From CAZPFP01 sp964585895 (lineage in GTDB: Bacteria; Patescibacteriota; Microgenomatia; PFEM01; JAHIFH01): a stretch of DNA of 7,355 bases. Location: positions 1-7,355 of the forward strand of contig CAZPFP010000032.1 of the NCBI GenBank assembly GCA_964585895.1, written 5' to 3'. The position numbers were made by a program, and so were the translations under genes. The notes beneath the pieces are model-generated. The model was given only the letters and a program-made list of their open reading frames with translations. It had not been told where the DNA came from and did no database searches. Below, in pieces: positions 1 to 4,774 of this stretch (its first letter is position 1; each line of letters opens with the position of its first letter).

Positions 1-2
1 AA

Positions 3-125
3 TCTACGATGAGAATGGAAGAATATCTGGCTAGGGAAGTTCCCCTTATCGAAATCGCCAAGCGCTTTGTTCAAGGAAACTATGATTCTCCTTCTTCAGC
101 GATAAAGTTGGCTTCCTTGATCTAA
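3..125 (+). CDS. C-terminal end of an unrecognised protein (5' end outside window)
   Basis: The frame beginning at base 3 is open from the window edge to a TAA at 123-125, giving 40 residues. The other two plus-strand frames hit stops within the first 35 bases. The tail begins STMRMEEYLAREVPLIEIAK and ends in AIKLASLI; it is charged, soluble-looking, probably helical, and has no membrane segment. I do not recognise the family and assign no function. It converges on the minus-strand gene at 177-407, and a possible weak terminator follows it at 161-188. An internal ATG at 9 or 15 could in principle start a tiny ORF, but a tail of a longer gene is more likely because the frame stays open to the window edge. 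Confidence 0.5.
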   Translation, partial: STMRMEEYLAREVPLIEIAKRFVQGNYDSPSSAIKLASLI

Positions 126-160
126 AATTCTGGCAGGGCGAGAAAAATCCCCGCGAAGCA

Positions 161-188
161 AGCTTTAATCTGGAGGCTACTTTTTTTT
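161..188 (+). terminator. Possible weak Rho-independent terminator
   Basis: AGCTTT (161-166) can pair with GAGGCT (173-178) around a six-base loop, with two G-U pairs, and an unbroken run of eight T follows at 181-188. It would terminate the plus-strand gene ending at 125. The stem is weak, and the T run also encodes the lysine tail of the convergent minus-strand gene, so it may be coincidental. Confidence 0.3.
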
Positions 189-407
189 GAATCCTAGACC
201 CTTTTTGATGAGGATAATTATGGAGACAACGGAAAGATAAAAAAGAGCAAAAGGAATAACAAGAGCTAGAATAAGGAAAAGAGAGAAAAACAATGGCTCT
301 TCGAATCCCCCCAACCCTGAAATAAGATTGTGGAGAATAATTGAAATTAATAAAAGGGCAAAAGATACACCAGTAATGATTGAGGATATTTTTAAATGTT
401 TTTCCAT
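177..407 (-). CDS. Small hydrophobic membrane protein, 76 aa, function unknown
   Basis: This 76-residue protein starts MEKHLKISSIITG and is mostly hydrophobic. A first membrane segment covers about residues 8-28. A longer hydrophobic stretch at about 38-69, broken near a proline, could be one or two more segments. The tail KKGLGFKKK is basic, which by the positive-inside rule suggests a cytoplasmic C-terminus. No family motif is recognised. The frame stays open upstream to an ATG at 563, but the ATG at 407 is preferred: it comes just after an extended -10 (TGCTATACT, 426-418), and the longer form would run through the divergent promoter and into the phosphatase gene. The predicted leader is only a few bases, so translation is probably nearly leaderless. 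It is divergent from the phosphatase gene and convergent with the gene ending at 125. Confidence 0.6.
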   Translation of the reverse strand: MEKHLKISSIITGVSFALLLISIILHNLISGLGGFEEPLFFSLFLILALVIPFALFYLSVVSIIILIKKGLGFKKK

Positions 408-417
408 TGCCTCAACC

Positions 418-446
418 AGTATAGCAGATTTGTTGCTCGCAAGAAA
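418..446 (-). promoter_or_regulatory. Extended -10 promoter for the small membrane protein
   Basis: On the minus strand TGC TATACT (426-418) is a good extended -10. A weak -35-like TTTCTT (446-441) lies 17 nt upstream. Ten bases separate the -10 from the ATG at 407, predicting a leader of about four bases. The -35-like part overlaps the start of the conserved plus-strand element at 444-470, so the two divergent promoters may compete. Confidence 0.5.
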
Positions 447-470
447 ATTTCTTCCTGAATCTGGTAAAAT
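444..470 (+). promoter_or_regulatory. Conserved promoter element, copy 1 (phosphatase gene)
   Basis: Read in blocks: AAAATTTC, TTCC, TGAATC, TGG, TAAAAT. The last two form an extended -10, with TAAAAT at 465-470. Nothing like TTGACA lies 16-18 nt upstream. The ATG at 479 comes 8 nt after the -10, so transcription should start about two bases before it or at it. Near-identical copies occur at 1053-1079, 1992-2018 and 2559-2586. Confidence 0.75.
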
Positions 471-478
471 ATGATGTA

Positions 479-1027
479 ATGAAAACAAAAATCTTTGCTG
501 TCCGGCATGGCGAAACTGATTGGAATATAAAGAAACGTGTTCAAGGACATGCCGATAGACCATTGACCAAAAAAGGAGAAGATGATGCTAAAAAACTGGC
601 AAGAGATTTTAAAGAAAAAAGCATTGATTTAATCTTTTCTTCTCAATTGAAACGCTCACGAAAGACAGCTGAGATTATTGGAAAAGTTTTAGGTAAGGAG
701 GTTAGGAGTACCGGCGCCCTAAATGAGAGAGATTTTGGCTCTCTTACTGGAAAGACTTGGGAAGAAATTGGAAAGATTGACCCCAAGTTTTCGGACCTTG
801 ATCGAAAGCAGCAATTTAACTATCGTCCTTTTGGCGGAGAGTCAGCCGAGGATGTTAAAAAGAGAGTTGATGAGTTTTTAGAATTTTTAAAGAAAAAATA
901 TCCAGGCAAAAATATTCTCCTAATAACTCATGGCGGAATTATTCGTCTTTTAAAACACCTTCATCGTGGGGAAGTACTAGCTCCTTATGAGATTGATAAT
1001 ATAAGTGTTTACATTTTTGATTTATGA
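479..1027 (+). CDS. Histidine phosphatase superfamily protein (phosphoglycerate-mutase-like)
   Basis: This is a 182-residue branch-1 histidine phosphatase. The signature RHGETDWN is at residues 9-16, with His10 the expected phospho-acceptor. The SSQLKRSRKTAE segment at 54-65 supplies the phosphate-binding arginines. LNERDFG (81-87) carries the likely general acid Glu83, and ITHGG (149-153) carries the second catalytic histidine, His151. It is soluble, with no signal peptide. The length fits the small phosphatase group (GpmB, CobC, PhoE-like) rather than dPGM, which is longer, so a broad-specificity or metabolite phosphatase is likely; the substrate cannot be read from the sequence. The ATG at 479 is chosen because it follows the -10 at 465-470 by 8 nt, so there is no room for a ribosome-binding site and the mRNA is probably leaderless. 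It appears to be a single-gene unit: the next gene has its own promoter 25 nt after the stop. Confidence 0.93.
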   Translation: MKTKIFAVRHGETDWNIKKRVQGHADRPLTKKGEDDAKKLARDFKEKSIDLIFSSQLKRSRKTAEIIGKVLGKEVRSTGALNERDFGSLTGKTWEEIGKIDPKFSDLDRKQQFNYRPFGGESAEDVKKRVDEFLEFLKKKYPGKNILLITHGGIIRLLKHLHRGEVLAPYEIDNISVYIFDL

Positions 1028-1052
1028 GGTAAGAGTTTAAAATTCTGCTCTC

Positions 1053-1079
1053 AAATTTCCCCCTGAAATCTGGTAAAAT
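1053..1079 (+). promoter_or_regulatory. Conserved promoter element, copy 2 (tspO-VIT unit)
   Basis: Blocks AAATTTC, CCCC, TGAAATC, TGG, TAAAAT, with one extra A in the middle compared with copy 1. TAAAAT is at 1074-1079 and the ATG at 1086 follows after 6 nt, the exact spacing expected if the A of the ATG is the first transcribed base. Confidence 0.75.
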
Positions 1080-1085
1080 AGAAAT

Positions 1086-1493
1086 ATGCTAGAAAGTTGG
1101 GATTGGCAAGATTGGTATCAAGCTCTACAAAAACCTAGTTGGACTCTAGGCCCTGGAACCATCGGCACTATTTGGACCATTCTTTATCCGATTATTTTTG
1201 TTTCCTTTGGGATGGTCTTTTATAAAGCCATTAAGAGAAAAATTCCTTTTGAGGTCGCTCTGCCTTTTATTATCAATCTAATTGCTAATTTTGCCTTTAC
1301 CCCCATTCTATTTGGGTTAAAAAACCTAAACTTAGCCACGATTGATATTTTAATTGTTTGGCTAACCATTGTTTGGGGAATGGTTTTAATCTGGCCTTAT
1401 TTGAAAATTCTAGCCCTTATCCAAATTCCTTATTTGGTTTGGGTAAGCATAGCGACATTTTTACAGCTATCAATTACATTCCTTAATAGGTAG
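1086..1493 (+). CDS. tspO: TspO/MBR family membrane protein, short form without the first helix
   Basis: This 135-residue protein matches the TspO/MBR (tryptophan-rich sensory protein) family. WYQALQKPSWT (residues 10-20) corresponds to the family's WY..L.KPSWTPP block, IWTILYP (29-35) to its VWTILY block, NFAFTPILFGLKN (68-80) to its N..W.PLFFG..N block, and PYLVWVSIATFLQLSI (115-130) to PYL.WV.FAT.LN. Four membrane segments are visible, at roughly 26-47, 56-76, 83-104 and 107-130. Full-length members have five; here the helix that normally precedes the WY block is absent. An upstream start is excluded by an in-frame TAA at 1074-1076, inside the -10 itself. The usual PP after WT is LGPG, and the usual Asn in the last block is Gln. 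Family members bind porphyrins and affect tetrapyrrole or stress responses; whether this short form does so is unknown. It is probably leaderless and co-transcribed with the VIT-like gene 10 nt downstream. Confidence 0.88.
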   Translation: MLESWDWQDWYQALQKPSWTLGPGTIGTIWTILYPIIFVSFGMVFYKAIKRKIPFEVALPFIINLIANFAFTPILFGLKNLNLATIDILIVWLTIVWGMVLIWPYLKILALIQIPYLVWVSIATFLQLSITFLNR

Positions 1494-1503
1494 AATTGGT
1501 TAG

Positions 1504-1980
1504 ATGAGACATTCATTAAGAACTGGCTTTAGCTTTGGCTTAACTTCTGGTATTATCACCACTTTAGGTTTAATGGTGGGTTTGCATTCAGGGACTCACT
1601 CAAAACTAGTAGTGATTGGTGGGATATTAACGATTGCCATTGCCGATGCTTTTTCTGATGCCATGGGGATTCATATTTCTGAAGAATCAGAAGATAAACA
1701 TGCCTCAAAAGAAATCTGGCTTTCAACTCTTTCTACCTTTTTCTCTAAGCTTGTTTTTGCCTTAACTTTTGTGGTGGCTTTTTTGTTTTTTGAACTTTTA
1801 ACGGCGGTGGTGATCAATATTATTTGGGGATTGTTACTTTTGAGCATTTTCAGTTTTCTTCTTGCCAAAGAACAAAAAAAGAACCCCAGACAGGTGGTTG
1901 CCGAGCATTTGATTATTGTCCTGGTGGTGATTACGATTGCTCATTATGTTGGTGATTGGGTAGCCTTGACTTTCAAATAA
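1504..1980 (+). CDS. VIT1/CCC1-like membrane protein (putative metal transporter)
   Basis: This 158-residue integral membrane protein resembles the VIT1/CCC1 iron/manganese transporter family. TM1 (about 7-27) contains GLTSGIITTLGLMVGL, like the family's GL.DG..TTLG motif, and TM2 (about 35-55) runs into ADAFSDAMGIHISEESE, like the S-M-A-x-G-x-Y-x-S block with its acidic end. Three more membrane segments lie at about 80-98, 101-121 and 134-156, so five in total as in the family. The metal-binding Asp of TM1 appears to be Ser15 and the conserved Met after Ser51 is Asp52, judging by eye. The cytoplasmic metal-binding domain of plant VIT1 is missing. Transport activity is therefore uncertain; a divergent subfamily is likely. 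The ATG lies 10 nt after the tspO stop with no clear Shine-Dalgarno site, which suggests translation linked to tspO in one transcript. Confidence 0.8.
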   Translation: MRHSLRTGFSFGLTSGIITTLGLMVGLHSGTHSKLVVIGGILTIAIADAFSDAMGIHISEESEDKHASKEIWLSTLSTFFSKLVFALTFVVAFLFFELLTAVVINIIWGLLLLSIFSFLLAKEQKKNPRQVVAEHLIIVLVVITIAHYVGDWVALTFK

Positions 1981-1991
1981 CGCGCCTGCGA

Positions 1992-2018
1992 AAAATTTCT
2001 CCCTGAATCTGGTAAAAT
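1992..2018 (+). promoter_or_regulatory. Conserved promoter element, copy 3 (upstream hicBA promoter)
   Basis: Blocks AAAATTTC, TCCC, TGAATC, TGG, TAAAAT, differing from copy 1 at one base. TAAAAT is at 2013-2018. It begins 11 nt after the VIT-like stop. Unlike the other copies it is not next to a start codon: hicB begins 43 nt later, so a transcript from here would carry a leader of about 37 nt without a well-placed ribosome-binding site. A second promoter lies immediately downstream. Confidence 0.65.
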
Positions 2019-2023
2019 TTTTG

Positions 2024-2052
2024 TTGACAAAAGGCTAAAAATCGAATAGAAT
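2024..2052 (+). promoter_or_regulatory. Canonical sigma70-type promoter of hicBA
   Basis: A perfect TTGACA (2024-2029) is followed after 17 nt by TAGAAT (2047-2052). The hicB ATG at 2062 is 9 nt beyond the -10, predicting a leader of about three bases. It is the only consensus -35 I found in front of a gene in this window. Its -35 covers the expected start point of the upstream promoter (-10 at 2013-2018), so both cannot be fully used at once. Confidence 0.7.
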
Positions 2053-2061
2053 TTAATCAAT

Positions 2062-2304
2062 ATGGCGTCCACCTTCACTATTAAATTAATTTACGATAAA
2101 ACCTACAAAGGCTACGTTGCTGAAGTCGTCAATCTTCCTGGTTGCATGTCTCAAGGAAAGACAAAAGAAGAAGCCTTTTCTAATGTTAAAAAAGCTATTA
2201 GTGCTTTTTTGAAAACATTAGCCAAGGATGAAAAGAAAAAGAAGGAAAAGGTTGAAATGAGAAACGTTCGAGTTTCGCTTCCCAGGTCGTTTGTGACTGC
2301 CTAA
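2062..2304 (+). CDS. hicB: HicB-like antitoxin
   Basis: The 80-residue product has the HicB partial RNase-H-like fold signature: GYVAEVVNLPGCMSQGKTKEEAFSNVKKAI (about residues 17-46), equivalent to the family pattern GY.AEVP.LPGC.SQGDT.EEA..N...AI. In type II systems this protein binds and neutralises the HicA ribonuclease. Longer HicB proteins carry a C-terminal ribbon-helix-helix or helix-turn-helix DNA-binding domain; here the remaining segment (about 54-80) is a lysine-rich stretch (KDEKKKKEK) plus a short beta-like tail, so direct promoter binding by HicB alone is doubtful. The order hicB-hicA is the reverse of the E. coli hicAB order but is found in many genomes. The start follows a strong promoter by 9 nt, leaving no room for a Shine-Dalgarno site, and hicA starts directly after its stop. 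Confidence 0.9.
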   Translation: MASTFTIKLIYDKTYKGYVAEVVNLPGCMSQGKTKEEAFSNVKKAISAFLKTLAKDEKKKKEKVEMRNVRVSLPRSFVTA

Positions 2305-2544
2305 ATGAAGCTTGTAGGCTTATCTTGGAGAAAAGTGGTTACGGCCTTTAAAAGGGCCGGTTTTTATATTAGGAGTGATGATGGTGCCCATATTATTCTG
2401 AAAAGTGATAAGTGTCCTTATAATCTTTCTATCCCGAGACATAAAGAAGTCGCCCCCTTTTTACTCCGCAAACAACTAAAGCTTGCCAATATAAGCATTA
2501 AAGAATTTGAAAAGCTTTTAAAGAAGAAGAAAAAGAAAACCTAA
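2305..2544 (+). CDS. hicA: HicA-like mRNA interferase toxin
   Basis: The 79-residue product is a HicA toxin with the dsRNA-binding-like fold: SWRKVVTAFKRAGF (residues 7-20), the DGAHIIL block (26-32) with the expected catalytic His29, IPRHKEVAP (43-51), and LRKQLKLANISIKEFEKLL (54-72). HicA proteins cleave mRNA and halt translation until bound by HicB. The usual GSHH catalytic block reads GAHI here, keeping the key histidine. Its ATG directly abuts the hicB TAA (TAAATG, 2302-2307) with no Shine-Dalgarno site, so it is probably made by termination-reinitiation, tying toxin output to antitoxin translation. The C-terminus is an unusual lysine run (KKKKKKT) from A-rich codons. The gene looks intact and probably functional. 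Confidence 0.9.
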   Translation: MKLVGLSWRKVVTAFKRAGFYIRSDDGAHIILKSDKCPYNLSIPRHKEVAPFLLRKQLKLANISIKEFEKLLKKKKKKT

Positions 2545-2558
2545 AACTCTCACCCTTT

Positions 2559-2586
2559 AAAATTTCTTCCTTGAATCTGGTAAAAT
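2559..2586 (+). promoter_or_regulatory. Conserved promoter element, copy 4 (glycan operon)
   Basis: Blocks AAAATTTC, TTCC, TTGAATC, TGG, TAAAAT, with one extra T in the middle compared with copy 1. TAAAAT is at 2581-2586 and the glycosyltransferase ATG at 2594 follows after 7 nt, again predicting a leaderless message. The element begins 14 nt after the hicA stop, leaving no space for a terminator between the two units. Confidence 0.75.
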
Positions 2587-2593
2587 ATATGGG

Positions 2594-3676
2594 ATGAGAA
2601 TCGCCTTAGTCTATGACCGAGTCAACAAAATTGGGGGAGCGGAAAGAGTTCTAGAAACTCTTCACCAGATTTTTCCTCAAGCTCCGCTTTACACCGCTGT
2701 TTATAACCCAAAAACCGCCCCTTGGGCAAAAGAATTTAAGGTCATGCCTTCTTTTCTCAACAAATTTCCTTTAGCCAAAACCCAGCATGAACTTTATCCT
2801 TATCTCATGCCCTTGGCTTTTGAATCATTTGATTTCAGCGCATACGACATTGTTATCTCCATCACCAGTGAAGCCGCCAAAGGGATTATCACCAAACCAG
2901 AGACTTTACACCTTTGCTATTGCCTGACTCCCACTCGTTATCTTTGGAGTGGCTATGAGGACTATTTTAGAAATAAAGCCCTGCGCTTCTTAAGCAAACC
3001 CATTGTTGCTTATCTCCGCGCTTGGGATAAAATTGCCGCTCAAAGACCAGACACTTACTTAGCCATTTCCCAAAATGTCCAAAACAGAATAAAAAAGTAT
3101 TATCACCGGGATTCAGAAATAATTTATCCACCCTTAGACATGGAAAAATGGATTCCCACCGAACAAAAAACCGAAGACTATTTCTTAGTGGTTTCCCGTT
3201 TAGTCACTTATAAAAGAGTTGATTTAGCCATTGAAGTTTTTAATCAATTACAACTGCCCTTAAAGATTATTGGTAATGGTCGGGAAAAAAGAAAATTAAA
3301 AAGAATGGCCGGAAAAAACATTGAATTTCTGGGAGAATTGACAGACAAGGAACTTTTAGGTTACTATCAAAGGAGCCGTGCGGTGATCTTTCCGCAGGAA
3401 GAAGATTTTGGCTTAGTTCCTTTAGAGGCACAAGCAAGTGGCAGGCCGGTTATCGCCTATCGAAAAGGGGGCGCCCTGGAAACAGTGGTTGAAGGAGAAA
3501 CCGGTCTCTTTTTTGGATCACAAACACCTAGGGGTTTAACAAGAGTGATTAAGCAGTTTGAGACAATCAAATTCAAACCCCAGGCCTTTGGACAGAATGT
3601 AGTAAAATTTAGTCAGGCAAGATTTAAAAAGGAATTTAAAGATTTAGTTGAAAGAGAATGGTTAAAGAAGAACTAA
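2594..3676 (+). CDS. GT4-family glycosyltransferase, probably mannosyl-
   Basis: This is a 360-residue GT-B fold retaining glycosyltransferase. The N-terminal acceptor domain starts MRIALVYDRVNKIGGAERV with the glycine loop GGAE at 14-17, and includes LTPTRYLW (111-118), which resembles the CHTPMRY.W block of WbaZ-type GDP-mannose-using enzymes. The C-terminal nucleotide-sugar domain has VVSRLVTYKRVD (199-210) with the expected phosphate-binding Arg202 and Lys207, GNGREKRKL (227-235), and the E-x7-E motif from Glu270 to Glu278. There are no membrane helices, so it acts at the cytoplasmic face. With ManC encoded next door, GDP-mannose is the likely donor; this is inference. It is the first gene of the glycan operon, probably translated from a leaderless message. 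Its last 19 nt overlap manC in another frame. Confidence 0.93.
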   Translation: MRIALVYDRVNKIGGAERVLETLHQIFPQAPLYTAVYNPKTAPWAKEFKVMPSFLNKFPLAKTQHELYPYLMPLAFESFDFSAYDIVISITSEAAKGIITKPETLHLCYCLTPTRYLWSGYEDYFRNKALRFLSKPIVAYLRAWDKIAAQRPDTYLAISQNVQNRIKKYYHRDSEIIYPPLDMEKWIPTEQKTEDYFLVVSRLVTYKRVDLAIEVFNQLQLPLKIIGNGREKRKLKRMAGKNIEFLGELTDKELLGYYQRSRAVIFPQEEDFGLVPLEAQASGRPVIAYRKGGALETVVEGETGLFFGSQTPRGLTRVIKQFETIKFKPQAFGQNVVKFSQARFKKEFKDLVEREWLKKN

Positions 3677-4773
3677 AAAAACATCTCTTCGTGCTTATCC
3701 TTTGTGGTGGTGGTGGCACCCGCCTTTGGCCTCGTTCCCGCAATAAGATGCCTAAGCAATTCTCTAAACTGGTTAGCCAAGAAAGCCTTTTTCAAATGAC
3801 GGTTAAAAGATTTGAGAGTTTCGTGCCTTGGGAAAGAATGTTTGTGGTGACGACTACCGAAGCCTACGGCAAACTCGTTCAAAAACAGGCGCCTAAAATC
3901 CCCAAGAAAAACATTATTGTCGAGCCTTTACGCCGCAACACCACTTTAGCTCATGGTCTAGGCGCCCTTTACATCAAAAAAGCTGATCCTGAGGCAGTTA
4001 TTCTAACTGAATCGGCTGACCACCCGATTAAAAATGTAAAGGCCTATTTAAAAAATTATCTTGTTTCGGCTCAAACCGCGGCGAGCGGTGATGTGCTTGT
4101 GACCACGGGTATTGTTCCTGAATATCCTCATACAGGCTTTGGCTATGTTAATGCCGGCAAACGCTTTAAAAAAATTGATGGTATCCCGGTTTTCAAAATT
4201 GATTCCTTTACTGAAAAACCAGACTTAAAAACAGCCAAGAAGTTCCTTAAAAGCGGTCATTATTATTGGCACGCTAATTTGTTTGTTTGGAAAGCCAGCT
4301 CCATTCTTAATGCCATTAAGAGACACCACCCCGGGAGTTATAAAACCCTAGAAAGAATTGAAAAAGCCATTGGCAAACCAAAGGAAAAAGAAGTCATTAA
4401 GCAAGCCTATCAAGAAGCCCCGGAAATAGCGATTGAATACTCTGTGGCTGAAAAAGCAAAGAATTTCTATGTGGTTGAGGCCAGGTTTGATTGGGAAGAT
4501 GTGGGCAACTGGAAAGTAGTCTATGAAATGATTAAAAAAGATAAGGATGGCAACGCTGTTCTTAAATTTGGCAAAAAAGGCGAATTTATTGGCATCAATG
4601 CCAAAAACAACCTGGTTCAATTTGATGACCAGTTAATTGCCTTAATTGATGTAGAAGATTTGGTTATTGTTGACGCTGAAGGAATAGTTTTAGTTTGCAA
4701 GAAAGATAAAGCCGAAAACGTCAAAAAAATGGTAAACTACTTAAAGAAAACGGGCAGGCAGGAATATCTTTAA
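3658..4773 (+). CDS. manC: Mannose-1-phosphate guanylyltransferase (monofunctional)
   Basis: This 371-residue enzyme should make GDP-mannose from mannose-1-phosphate and GTP in the cytoplasm. The nucleotide-binding signature GGGGTRLWPRSRNKMPKQF is at residues 17-35. EPLRRNT (89-95) matches the family's EP..RNT block. SADH (119-122) sits at the usual PSDH site, FTEKP (174-178) is the FxEKP sugar-binding motif, and FDWEDVGNW (277-285) is the C-terminal DVG.W block. The segment that usually reads WNSG[MI]F is WHANLF (194-199), a visible departure. About 370 residues means the cupin-type isomerase domain of bifunctional ManC/ManA proteins (about 480 residues) is missing, so mannose-6-phosphate isomerase must be encoded elsewhere. 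The ATG at 3658 overlaps the previous gene by 19 nt, with only a weak purine-rich ribosome site, which implies translational coupling. The related kanosamine or other hexose-1-phosphate nucleotidyltransferases are less likely given the signature. Confidence 0.93.
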   Translation: MVKEELKKHLFVLILCGGGGTRLWPRSRNKMPKQFSKLVSQESLFQMTVKRFESFVPWERMFVVTTTEAYGKLVQKQAPKIPKKNIIVEPLRRNTTLAHGLGALYIKKADPEAVILTESADHPIKNVKAYLKNYLVSAQTAASGDVLVTTGIVPEYPHTGFGYVNAGKRFKKIDGIPVFKIDSFTEKPDLKTAKKFLKSGHYYWHANLFVWKASSILNAIKRHHPGSYKTLERIEKAIGKPKEKEVIKQAYQEAPEIAIEYSVAEKAKNFYVVEARFDWEDVGNWKVVYEMIKKDKDGNAVLKFGKKGEFIGINAKNNLVQFDDQLIALIDVEDLVIVDAEGIVLVCKKDKAENVKKMVNYLKKTGRQEYL

Positions 4774-4774
4774 G

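Noticed and set aside
138..154. Short inverted repeat GCG...CGC downstream of the first partial gene
   Set aside because: Five pairs with a mismatch or wobble and no T run on either strand; probably chance.
408..563. Longer start (ATG at 563) for the minus-strand membrane protein
   Set aside because: The extra 52 residues would read through both divergent promoters and antisense to the phosphatase start. Part of it is simply the reverse complement of the conserved promoter element, and the ATG at 407 sits properly after a -10.
1025..1027. Alternative genetic code with TGA read as glycine
   Set aside because: TGA ends the phosphatase at the expected family length and ends the phosphoglycosyl transferase at 5411-5413 with a proper GTGA overlap. 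No in-frame TGA interrupts any gene.
1033..1050. Possible terminator hairpin between the phosphatase and tspO genes
   Set aside because: Only four or five pairs with a ten-base loop, and no T run follows.
444..2586. Reading the four repeated elements as a CRISPR array or an integron-like attachment array
   Set aside because: Spacing between copies is irregular (hundreds of bases to over 900) and filled with genes, there is no cas or integrase gene, and the elements end in a -10 placed just before start codons.
4348..4620. Antisense open frame inside manC, with similar ones at 1671-1868, 3673-3882, 4741-4926 and 6688-6915
   Set aside because: Each lies opposite a strongly supported gene, has no promoter or ribosome site that I can see, and encodes no recognisable motif.
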